Source of the DNA: Euleptes europaea
Lineage: Eukaryota > Chordata > Lepidosauria > Squamata > Sphaerodactylidae
NCBI RefSeq assembly: GCF_029931775.1
Contig: NC_079325.1
Coordinates: forward strand, 53,490,286-53,554,285
Direction of reading: 5' to 3'
DNA length: 64,000 nucleotides
A program made the position numbers and the translations under genes. Positions 43,001 to 55,000 of this stretch are shown one piece after another. The notes under the pieces were generated by a model. The model was not told where the DNA came from, ran no database searches, and saw only the letters and a list, made by a program, of their open reading frames with translations. How positions within the stretch are numbered: the first letter of the stretch is position 1; every line of letters starts with the position of its first letter.

Positions 43001-46000
43001 AGCAGCCATTTTCTCCAGGGGAACTGATCTCTGTAATCTGGACATGAGGTGTAATTCCAAGGGATCCCCAGGCCCCACCTGGAGGCTGGCATCCCTATTC
43101 CCAGCGCATGGCAGAGGACCCCCACCCACCTCCTACTGGAGATGTTGGGCCCTTGACTGGAGACAGTGGAGGAAGCAGAGCACAAGAGAACTCAACTCTG
43201 CTGCCTCCCATTGGCCCAGAGGCCCCTATGAAATGACAAGTCACTCTTGCTTGCTTGTTTTAGGTCTGCTGGCACTGAAGGGGCAAAAAATGTGAGAAAT
43301 TTCACTCCCTGATGTGGTTCTGTGATTGGGTGGACAGAACAGAGCCCCAATTTGGAGGGAGGAAGGGAGGGAGATGCGTCTATGATCTAAGACGAAGCTA
43401 TGATGGAAAGGCTCCCAAAGGTTTGTGCCTCATATAAACCTGCAGCCAGCCCTGTAAGAAAGAGTCCCGTTGAACATACTGAGGCTTCTGGCCCAGCGTG
43501 AAGACTACTGCGAGGAATCCAGTGAGCCCAGCTGGTTACCTGAAAGGAGGGAGAGGGGCCTGGTCCACTGTGGTCCCCCGCTCAGACGTCCCGATGGAGA
43601 GATCATAGCCTTCTTTGAAAGGGCATTCTGCGAACACGGCACCTGGAGAAAGGGACGGAAGCCATCAAATCCTTTGTCGGGCAGTGACATTTCGATAGAC
43701 TTCTGCCCCTGAGGTAGCAGCACAACAGTCACTGAAGCTGGAGGAAAGCTCCTTAGGATGGGGAAAGGCTTCCAACTTAGCTGAGCAGGCAGATACAAGC
43801 CACAACCATTTCAGTTTCCTCTAAAAGCATTTGGTTGTTTTTCTTGGCCAGGGGAAGCAAAGAAAGGCGGGGGTGTGTGTGTGCGCCTGAGGTCACCTCC
43901 CCACTGCTCTGGAACCCTGACCATTCAGCTGGCTCATGCCTGCCTTATTATGACATAAATGGTAATTTGGAAGAGAGAAGCAAGTCAAACAAAGACGCAC
44001 ACTTACTCAGGCAGGAAGCTAAGCGAACACTGTAGCCCCAGTAAAGGCCCGAAACGGTCCGGGGTTGGTGCGACGACACCACTGTGCCCTTCTGTGTTCT
44101 GCTGTCTGGAAGAGAAGTTGGTGGATCAGCACCAAAAGCACCAGAACAAGTCCCTGGAGACCCACCAGCACCGCCTGTTCCTCAGCTCACCAGAGTTCAC
44201 GGTGCATTTATAGTTATTCACTGCAATATTTATATCTTGCTTTTCAGTACAGGAAGTACTGTCGAAGCAGCTTCGATGGTCAAACTCTCAGTTACAATCC
44301 GTTAAAAAATCACAGTAAAACCAACAGAGCAACAATCCAGCCATCAAAACTGGTGGAGAAATCCAGTCAATGCTACAGCAATTAATATCATATTATGTTT
44401 CCCTTTTACCCATTATCCCTTTTCTTTTCTGTATTTTTGAAAAAACAATAAAAATCATTTTTTTAAAAATGCTACAGCAATTACACTGGCAACTGGTCAG
44501 CTCTCTAGCCAAATTCAGGGTGTTGGTTTTGACCTTTAAAGCCCTATGTGAATGGAACCGGGGGTCTCTGAGGCACCAGCTTGTCCCGTACATTCCTGCC
44601 CAGGAATTAAGATCACTTGCACAGGCCCTCCTGACCATCCCACCAAAGATGCTTGTTTGGTGGGTATACAAACCAGGGCCTTTTCAGTGGAAGCCCCACA
44701 ATTATGGAACAACCTTCCTCAGGGAGATGTGCCTGGCCCCCTCACTTTCAATCTTCAGGAGGCAGCTGAAGAAAGTTTTGTTTAGGACTGCATTTGACTA
44801 ATTTAGTGTTTATTTATTGGCAGTTCTAATTGAGATGCTAAATTGTGGCATTTTATGTGTTTTTTATAATTGTTGTTTTATTTACACTGTAAGCAGCCTT
44901 GAGTTCCACAAGGTAGAAAGGTGGCTAACAAATGTTTTAAATAAATTAAATAAAGTCCAGCAACTAAAGATCAAATCAGCCAACCCAATGGCCTCTCCCC
45001 ACACCAAAAAAAGAGACAGATAACATTTTAATTTTCCTCCTAAAAGTCAAAATGGAAGGAGCCAATTGCATCTCATGGAGGAGGGAGTTCAGAGTACTGA
45101 GCCCACCACTGAAAAGCCCCTGTGGTATGTTGCCATCTGCTGACTCTCTGAGGGTGACTCCATACCTTTAAGGAGGGTGGTATACATTATTCCCCTCCTC
45201 CATTTTATACATACAACAACGCTGTGAGGTAGATTAACCTGTGAGAGTCACTGGTCCAAGGACACCTAGTGAATTTTGTTACTAAGTCAGAATTTGAACC
45301 CAGTCTCCCCACTCCTAGTCCAAGCCTGAACGAAGTTCCCAATCTATCTGGCCCACACATTTTATATTAGCAGCCCCCCCCCAAACAACTGGGTACATAG
45401 GGGCTTCAAGCATGCTGTTGATAATTACCAGGATTTTGCTGCTTCTCTAGCTGCACGGTGACCCGAAGGCCAGCCTCCAGTTGCTTGTCTATCTGCACTT
45501 CCTGCAGGAGAGAACACGGGACACTGGAGATACCACAAACGACAAACACCACAATCTTGCCTCCTTTCTGAGAATGACAAATGCATTTCTATTTCATCAG
45601 GCATTCAATGAGCTCGTAATCATGTCACGACTTTTTTTTTAAACTAACTTCTTTACCCGATGGATTTGGCTGGATGCCACCGGCCACTGATTAGTTTGCA
45701 GATTCTTTTTTCTCGATCGGTATTTTGCCAGTCTTAAGGACCCAGGCAAAGAAATATTAAGATCGATGAAATGAGATACTGGAAATTCAGCAGATGAGTG
45801 CTATTTTTTAATTGATAAACAGCAGTTACAGCCCCCCCACACACTTTACAGCTTCCCCCCCACACACACACACACTTTTTAGATGGGTAGCAACCATTCC
45901 CCACCCTGCCATTCCCCTAGCCTCAGATTCCCCACCCAGTTGCTGTTTGCCCTGTGGAAGGAAGCATACAGAATGTTTGCCTGAATGTATGTCTCCCCCA

Positions 46001-49000
46001 GCAGGGCAAATAATAATTTAAATACCATAAAATGATAAAACCGTTTTTAGAAGAATCTAAATGATCCAAAACAGTAGCCAGCAATAGAGCAAAAGCAATC
46101 ATCAAAACAGCAATGACACTTTCCAAAAGCAGCAGTTGTTATATCAGCAGTCAGCAACAGGATCTACAGCAGAGGTCCCCAACCGTTTGGAGCCTGCAGG
46201 CACAAATTGGAATTCTGACATGGCATGGTGGGCGTGGCGAAAAAATGGCTGCCACAGGAGGCGGAGCCAGTCGCACAATGATTGCCACAGCTTAACTTCA
46301 GTGACACAGTGCAGTTTTTGTGCTGTGGTGGCAGCTGCTGCCAAAGCAACATTATAAAAAATCTGCACAGCCAATCAACTCGCCAATTGCCTTGATGGGC
46401 AAAAGCCCTATCTGGCCCCACCCACTTCCTAAAAACGCTTGGCGGGCGCCACGTTGGGGACTCCTGATCTACAGATTAAAAGGGCTTCAGGGAATGAAAC
46501 ATTCCAAAGGCTTCCCAGAATAAAATGGCTTTTGCAAGTTTCCAGAAGGCTCAAATTGAGGGGGGCATGAAAGATTTCCTAGGGCAAGGAATCCTGAAAC
46601 AGCCCCGTCTTGCAAATCTGCCAGCTCGGCTAGTGTGAGGGGACCATGGCAGGCACCCATAACTGGTCTTTGATCACGGCTGGGCAAGCTTGTTTGGCTC
46701 AAGACCAGAGGCCCTGACAGCACAAAACGGGCTCTCTGTACAACCCTGCAACTTACCTTCCGCATCCCGCAGTTGACAAAGGACCCTCGGCCTGGCTTGG
46801 TAGGCCGCGCCAAAACCACCCCTTCGCGGTATTCCGATTCCTCATCTATCCGAACGTGGTGGGGACTGTCTAAGGGGTTCAGGAGCCCTGAAATGAGAAC
46901 AGAAATATCTCCAGTTGCCACAGTGGCTGGGCCCTAGCTGGCAGCCGCACAAACCCAGGAGAGGATGGTGTTCCTCTCTTGGGGTAACAAAATACTTTGA
47001 ATCAGCCCCGTTTCCTCCCCCCGCCTACCCCAGAAGAAACAAAACTGATCACTTAACAGATTTACTGGAAGGGAAAGGGTTTAAGGCAGGGGCCCCTGAC
47101 CTTTTTGAGCCTGTGGGCACCTTTAGAATTATGACACAGGGTGGCGGGCTCAACCACAAAATGGCCACTAAGGGAGGTGGAGCCAGGCTTGCCAGGCCTC
47201 CTGTTATGGTAGGAGACCTCCTGCCAGCAAGCGCTGCTGCCTGCCACTGCTCTGAGTGGTGGCGAGAGAAAAATAACAGCGACAATAAAGAACAGTGACA
47301 TTACTACATCACTTCTGGGTTTTACAGGACAACTCTAGGAATCGCAGGAAACTCTATGGTTTTACCACAGCCCAGTGATTCCTAGAGCTACCCATTGTCA
47401 CTTCTGGGTTTTACCTAGAGATGACATAGCAATGTCACTCCCCAATGTCCCAGCCACAGCTCTCCTACCAGTTGCCAGGCTCAGCAACACTAAGACGAGC
47501 CAACCATATAAACAGAAGAAGTCCAAGTGCAGGGGACAAGACGAATAATTTACCAGGAAAGAGGAATAATTTACCAGGAAAGAGGAGTAAGAGAAAATAA
47601 AACCAACACTGTGGTGGCAGTTGCCATTAAAACAATGTTATTTTCATCTGCACAGCCCATCAGATCTCCAATGGCCAATGAGGGCAGGAGCCCCCCCCAG
47701 CCCCACTCTTTAAAAAACACTTGGTGGGTGTCAGGAAAGGTATCATGGGACGTCATGTTGGGGACCCATAGTTTATGGCATAGCCAGGAACCAGAGATTG
47801 CCTTCTGGCATGAGGTGATCTCTAAGGAATGATTACTGCTGATTTCTGCTACAAAACACAGCACAATTGCATTTTTCTAACTGCAGTGCCTGTACCCAGA
47901 AACAACCCAGTCTCTGTCCAGTGAGGCAGCAGTATTCCACACAACCAGGATATGGATGATGGTAGACAGTCACGGATCAGCAAATGGGGAAGAGAGGGTG
48001 GGAAAGGGAGAATTGGGAGCAAGAGAGTAGCAGGCAAGTTGGGCCACGGGTGGAGGAATTTACTAAAAGCATAGAGAAGGGACCTAATCTGAGCATCAGG
48101 AGGAGATCCAAGTTGGGAGGGGCCAACAAGCTTGTGTGGAAGCAAAGGCAGGAAGGAGGCAAAGGCAGGAGAAAGCCCTGTGCGCCCACGAAACCCATGA
48201 GAGGAACAGAAACCTGAACTACCGGCCCGGGGCCCACTGCCAATGGTGGGGACTCTGGATAAGTTCCAGGTCTGCGGTTCCCAAATTATTTGAGTTATGG
48301 AGCACTTTTCAGGAGAAAATTGTCACGGGGCACTAATTTTCACCTAGCACCTATATACTAGACCAAATGACAGTAGTATTTTTCTTTCCAATCTCTTCAA
48401 AGAGCACTAGGAGAAGTTATGTGGAGCACCAAGTGCTCTGTGGGGCACAGTTTGGGAACCGCTGGTCTAGGGCAACGACTTCAAGACTTACCTGCAAATT
48501 GCAGATCTTGGTGTTTGGGGAAAAAAGATTTCCTTAGGTATCTGTTCAAAAAGAAAACAAAAAAGCCACATTCTGTTCATTTGGGGCAACCAAAGCAATG
48601 AAAGGGTCCGAGTAGCATCTTTGCAAGCGGAAACCAAAACATTTGGGGCGTATAGTTTAAAGAAAAGGCCACCAGAGGGAGGGAGAAGACATGACAGAGG
48701 TTTATAACATTATGCATGGCATGGGGATTTTTCCTCCCTATCCTGTATAACTTTTAAAACCTTTTTTACCTTTTTTTTTTTTTACTTTTTGTATAAATGA
48801 TTACATGTATTTTACTGGCTTATGCTATATTAATAATAAATCCTGTATAACAGGAAATTAAAACCACCCAACACAATTGATGGGCAGTCAATTCAGAACA
48901 GAAAATGCTTGGACTGTGGAACAGACGGAACTCACTGTCACAAGATGCAATTGCAGTCACTAGCTTAGAAGAAGAGGAGTTGGTTTTTTACGCCAACTTT

Positions 49001-52000
49001 CTCTACCACTTAAGGAAGAACCAAAGCAGCTTACAATCACCTTCCCTTCCCCTCTCCGCAACAGATACCCTGTGAGGTAGGTGGGGCTGAGAGAGTGTGA
49101 CTAGCCCAAGGTCACCTAGCTGGCTTCATGTGTAGGAGCGGGAAAACAAATCCAGATCACCACATTAGCCTCCGCCGCTCATGTGGAGGAGTTGGGAATC
49201 AAACCCGGTTCTCCAGCTCAGAGTCCACTGCTCCAAACCGACTCTCTACCACTTAAGGAAGAACCAAAGCGGCTTACAATCACCTTCCCTTCCCCTCTCA
49301 GCAACAGAAACCCTGTGAGGTAGGTGGGGCTGAGAGAGTGTGATTAGCCCAAGGTCACCCAGCTGGCTTCATGTGTAAGAGTGGGGAAACAAATCCAGTT
49401 CACCAGATTAGCCTCCGCCGCTCATGTGGAGGAGTGGGGAATCAAACCCGGTTCTCCAGCTCAGAGTCTACTGCTCCGAACCACTGCTCTTAACCACTAC
49501 ACCACACTGGCTCTTCGATGGCGTTAAAAGCAGATGAGACAACTTCATGGAGGACAGATCTGCTAATGGTTACCGACCATGATGGCTAAACGAAACCTCC
49601 ACGTTCAGAGGCAGTGCACCTCGGGAAACCACTTGCTAGGAAACAAACTACAGCTAGGGCTATTGGTTTCATGCCCTGCCTGCAGACTTCCGGGGGCATC
49701 TTGCTGAGTACCGCAGCAAACAGATCACTGGACTGGATGAACCATTGATCTGGACCAATAGGGATCTTATTCTGATAGACATAGCTACCAAGATCATCCA
49801 GTAAACCAACCAATTCATTCTCTGCCCCTTTCCAAGACGCTGACTTCTTCCACTTTTAGCCCAGATCAATCAGACTGCCCAGGAACCCTCAGCAATGCCG
49901 AAACTGTTCAGATTTTCTCACAGCTCTCCTGTGGGACTTACTGGGGACACTCCAGGTACTGCAAAATCCGGGCCAGCTGCACGCAGGCTTGCCCTCTCTT
50001 CTTGATCCCCTCAAATTCTCCTTCTACAGTCCTGAAAGGGAAAACCAGAACGACGTTTTAGTCACAGGTTCTCTGCTCCATCCAAATACTCCTGGTAGGG
50101 TTGCCAGCTTCTAGGTGGTGGCTGGAGATCTCCCGCTATTACAACTGATCTCCAACTGATAGAGATCCGCTCACTTGGAGAAAATGGCAACTTTGGAAAT
50201 TGGACTCTATGGCATTGAAGTCCCTCCCCCCCAAACCCCGCCCTCCTCAAGCTCTACCCCCAAAATCTCCAGGTATTTAACAACCTGGGGCTGGCAAGCC
50301 CAACTCCTGGACTGCTTCCCACTGTGAAAGCCATTGCATGAGGACACACCAAATTTATCTGGCACGGGACCAAATCTGACTTGTTTGGCAGAGAAATGTT
50401 GTTGTTATTATTTAATCTCAATTGATACAGCATGTTTTCATGGTTAAAGCACTACACATATATTACAATGAAATACTTTCAACAATCTGATAAGGTGGGT
50501 CATTACTACAATCATACACTGAGGGTGAGGTGGAGAGAAAGCAGCTTGACTTAGGGTTATCTAGTTTGTTTGCGGCAGAGGTTAAATTCAGATCTAGGAC
50601 TTCCTAACGATTTTGTAGCCAATGTGATACAACAGAAATAAAATATAGTCCCAGTTCATCCAGGAAGCCACCCCCTGCCTGTAGTGGCTATCAGTTCTAA
50701 CAAATCAGTCCCAGACCTCATTCCAATCCAGTCCTCTGAATGTTCTCCCTTCCCATCATGGGGATTCTTCTTATGCCACAAGTATCAAAATGAAGTTGTA
50801 CAGCAATGACTTATTCCCACAGTTATGGTTAAGCTCAAGACCTTTGGTCAAAGGAGCTAGTAAATAAATGGAAAGGAAAAATGGACTTATTCCCACGGGT
50901 GTTGGCAAGAAAAATCCCCACACTGCCAGAGGAAGAACAAGTCACCAGCGGTGCAAAAAGAGGGCTGGAACTGTGTTCTCTGATCAAGGCATCACATCTC
51001 CAGGAACCAACAGATGCCACTGTCAGCCAGAGGCTTTTGACCATACAGAGGCTCTTTTCAGGCCAGCTGTGTACAATGGACCATAAATTCCATTTCCACT
51101 CTGTGTTCCATGCAGAAACAGTCAAAAGGAACTGAAAACTGACACAGGGGCTGAGACCAAGGTTCACCTCAGTAACCAAACACAGTGCGTCCTCACTTGG
51201 AATCTTCTCCTTGCTCATCAAACACCACAATCTCGTCCACGCAGAAGATGGTGCAAGCCCGGGCAATCTGACCGGCGAGGTATGTCCGCAGCTCTGGTGA
51301 CTGGGCATTGTCGAGAATGGAGCCCGGAAGGGCGACGCTGACCGTGTAGTGACGCCCTAAGAAATAAGAGGCACTAAAACTGCAAAGGCAGAATCTGCCA
51401 AAATTTATTCCCAGACCCCATTAAGTAGACCACAGCCTTTTGGATCAGTCAACAGAAAATAATTCATTCCGGCATTCCATTCAAACCAGGCTATTATTTA
51501 CAAAGTATATCAATGCACACGACAGATTGCTACGAGGCAGGTCCCTGCCCCAAGGAGCATCTATATATCTAATTTCCATGTGTGCCCCCTGCCTGTGGAT
51601 ACTTAAATCTGCAGATAGGGGGCATGCTCACCCCAAACAGATGTTTCTTCAAACTTCGGGTACTCCCCAAGTTTGGAGATAAATCTGAAAACTAAAAAAC
51701 AAACAAATTCCCCCAATTAAAAAAAAATGCACATGAGCAGAAAATGAGGAGGATGCCCGGCAGCTGCTCTGCAGCCCGCCAAGAGAGGGACTGTGGAGGG
51801 GGGGGGGGTCCTCGAGATAAATGTAGGTGGTGGGGCCTGGAGCTGTGATGGGGGAGGGAGATGGGATCTCCCCCATGAGTTTCATGGAGCCCCATCTGAA
51901 CAATGTAATACTTGACAGAAGGGAAGGGAAGGAGGTGGAGGCAAACATAAACAGGGTCATGGTGATGCAGTCATTCCGGTCACACATGCATTTTAGCTTG

Positions 52001-55000
52001 ACTTCCATAGGGGAAGGGAGTGAGGTGGTGCTAAGGGGTAGTGCCAAAGACTTTACAGGAGTTTTGAGGACGAAGCAAGAGAATCAGATTCACGCAGGTG
52101 CCCTGGGGGGCAGTTTGAGGCATCAAGGGCAGTAAAGAAGAAAGGGTAGAGTTGTTTGGGGAAGCAGGAGGTTGGTGAAGCTGGAGTGGCAAAGAATTCT
52201 GATTGGGGTGTATTGGGAGAGAAAGACTGGGGCAGCTCAAGGCCTCGGGGGCTTTCAGGGAGTTTATGTGAGATTGAAGAGGGGGCCTGGAGCCAACATA
52301 GGGATTCATGGATGGGCTGTGCTATTCCACTGTGCTACTCTCCTCGGGATATGATGAACACATGAGGCTGCCTTATGCTGAATCAGGAGATAAAAAAAAT
52401 AAGGCTAAGGCAGACGGTGCAAAATAAAGTAAAAATATTTTTTATTACTCAGTTAAAATTCCCACAGTTCCCTACATGTTTCGCCAAGAGGCATCTTCAG
52501 GGGAATCTGTTGGTCTTGCAGTGATTTTCCAAAAAGAGTATAAGATCAGTAGCAATCTGCCACTGGAAGGACTCTTCTATATACCAGTGTCTAGTTGACA
52601 CAATATCTCTCAATATCTTTCGCATCATGTAATATCTGATTTTTTTCTTTGTTTATTGGCAATGGTAGGGATTGAACCAAGGCCCTTCTGCATGCAGAGA
52701 AGAAGCTCATCCTCTGAGCCGCAGCCCCTCCCCTAAATAATCTGATACTCAATTCAACTTCTATCACATTCATAGGAAGGGCTACCTTTATCTTCCTCAG
52801 GCTTCGCCTCTTCTTTCTGTTTCTCCTTCAGCTCCTGCATTCTCTGCTTTTCTAGTTTTCTCAACAGCTTTATCTCCTTCCACTTTTTCTTCTCCTCCTT
52901 TTCTGGAAGAGGGAAAGAAAGGACGCAGGAAACAAGTCAAGATAAAGAGGGCAGGGGCCACTGCTGGCATTTAAACACTACTCAAAAGGTAGAGGATGCT
53001 GGAATTAATGGGAATCAGGAAATCAAAAACTAGGTTTTTTCCCCCAAGGGTCTGATGCTCTCAACAAGTGCATCCAACCCCCCCCCCACACATCTCTTAT
53101 CCATGGGTCTGTGTAATCCCCATTTGCCAGCAGCCATCTGTGCTAGCACCTATACAAGCATCTCCCACATCATGTAGCAGTGAGTTCCACAATTTATCTC
53201 TGCACTGAACAAAGTACTTTTTTACCTGCCTATCAATTTCCTGGGGTGACCTTCCCCTTAAATTTTAGTAATTTGAGAAAAGGAAAAGAAGTTCTCTCCA
53301 GCCTCTTTCTCCACATCATCCATCATTTTATAAGCCTCTGTCATGTTCCCTCTTTGTCTTATTTTTAAACTGAGAATCCCCAAACTCTTTAGCTTCTCCC
53401 TACTGGGAAGACACACCAACTCTTGGACTGTTTTGTTGCCCTGCATTCTCTCCAACACTAGGACCACATATTCTCCCACACTAGCACCACAGCACATCCC
53501 ACAGCAGGTGTTTTCCAAAACTTTAGTAAAAATATACTAAAAAGCAGAAATGTGAGGAAGAACATTTTTCAATTCTGAAGAGTCATGGCACAATGAATAG
53601 GTCTCATTGCCAATACAAGATTAGGGAAACTTGGCAGTTCCAAAGCTGTAACAAATATTTTAAATCAGGCGTGTCAAATGTAAGGCCCAAGGCCCAGATG
53701 TGGCCCCTCGAGAGCTCTTATCTGGCCTGCGAGCCAGCTGAGGCAGCCCCTCACCCACACTCTAGATCTGGGCTGGCGAGGCATAGCCAGCCCAACCAAG
53801 TGACATTTATGTGATATCCAGCCCTTAGAACAATTGAGTTCGACACCCTTATTTTAGGTGATTATCCGTAAGAACTGTGTATGAGACAACACATGTATAT
53901 TCTATTGCTCTATAAAATGTCATCAAGTCACAACTGACTCATGGCGACCCCTTATGGGGTTTTCAAGTCAAGAGACATTGAGAGGTGGTTTGCCACTGCC
54001 TGCCTCTGTGTAGCAACCCTGGACTTCCTTGGTGATCTCCCATCCAAGTACTAATCTGGGCTGACCCTGCTTTGTTTGAATGGAACCCCAACTGATTTGT
54101 TTTTTCAAATATTTCAGAGCACGTATCTGTTACAATTGGAGCACAAAATTAACAGGGGGTATACTGACATTTTTTGTTTACTACAAATTATAAAAAATAA
54201 ACATGCTAAATCAGCTCACACTCTGGAACATTTTCTGATGCCAGTTCTTCTGGAAAACCCACATCACTGCCCAAAATACTGTTTTCTGGTTTTGAACATG
54301 CCTAATGTTGGAATGACCACCTTGAAAGAAAGAGGCTTGCTTTTGACAAAACGGGTGGCTGTTTTAGGAAGATTTACAAGGTAGGAAACATCCAGGGACC
54401 CCAAAAGCATCCTTACTTTCTTGCTTCCATTTGCGCCAGTCAATCTTTCTCTCTTCACCCTAGAGAAGAAAGATGAAGACAGAAATTGCAGCAACTAATT
54501 TATGTAAGGGTGTTCCTGGCATACCCAACTGGATGAGTTCACATGTCCACCAAGAAAGATGATCCATGGCAAAGAGCTACAACGAGCATACTCTATGGAT
54601 CCATGTAAAGGGCCTTCAATCCCCTTATTCTCACCTTTGCAAGCAGCTACACTTTCAGACTGCTCTGAATGAAGAAGGTCCCAGGTTCAATCCTTGGCAT
54701 CTCCAGTAGATGGAATTGACAAAAAAAATTTGGCCTGGAGAGCCTCTACCAGTCAGAGGAAAACCATCCTGGGCTGCATAGATTAGTGGTAGCTTCACAT
54801 GAAACAGATCCCTTCCCCCATATCACATTGTTTCTGCACATGGATGTTATCTATCTTGGTCAAATTTATACTCCATCTGCAACCCTTATCTAACTGAAGG
54901 ATCTGGTATTAAGAGTACCCTTGGATGAGAAGGAGGGTTGGAGTTATGTGGTCTCTAGGCTAAGATACAGCGTCCACATTCAAATCTCTGGCAGTGGCCA

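Larger units (their letters stand above)
48605..49785 (+). mobile_element. CR1 LINE 3' end carrying two insertions
   Basis: Parts 48605-48737, 48850-48967 and 49517-49785 read as one CR1 tail (GACATGACAGAGGTTTATAA, AACAGACGGAACTCACTGTC, AACTTCATGGAGGACAGATC). It is split by a short insertion with a 12-bp duplication and by a SINE pair. SPOUT1 intron 5. Confidence 0.75.

Noticed and set aside
42570-43295. A 241-codon plus-strand ORF
   Set aside because: It runs antisense through SPOUT1 exon 11 and then a transposon.
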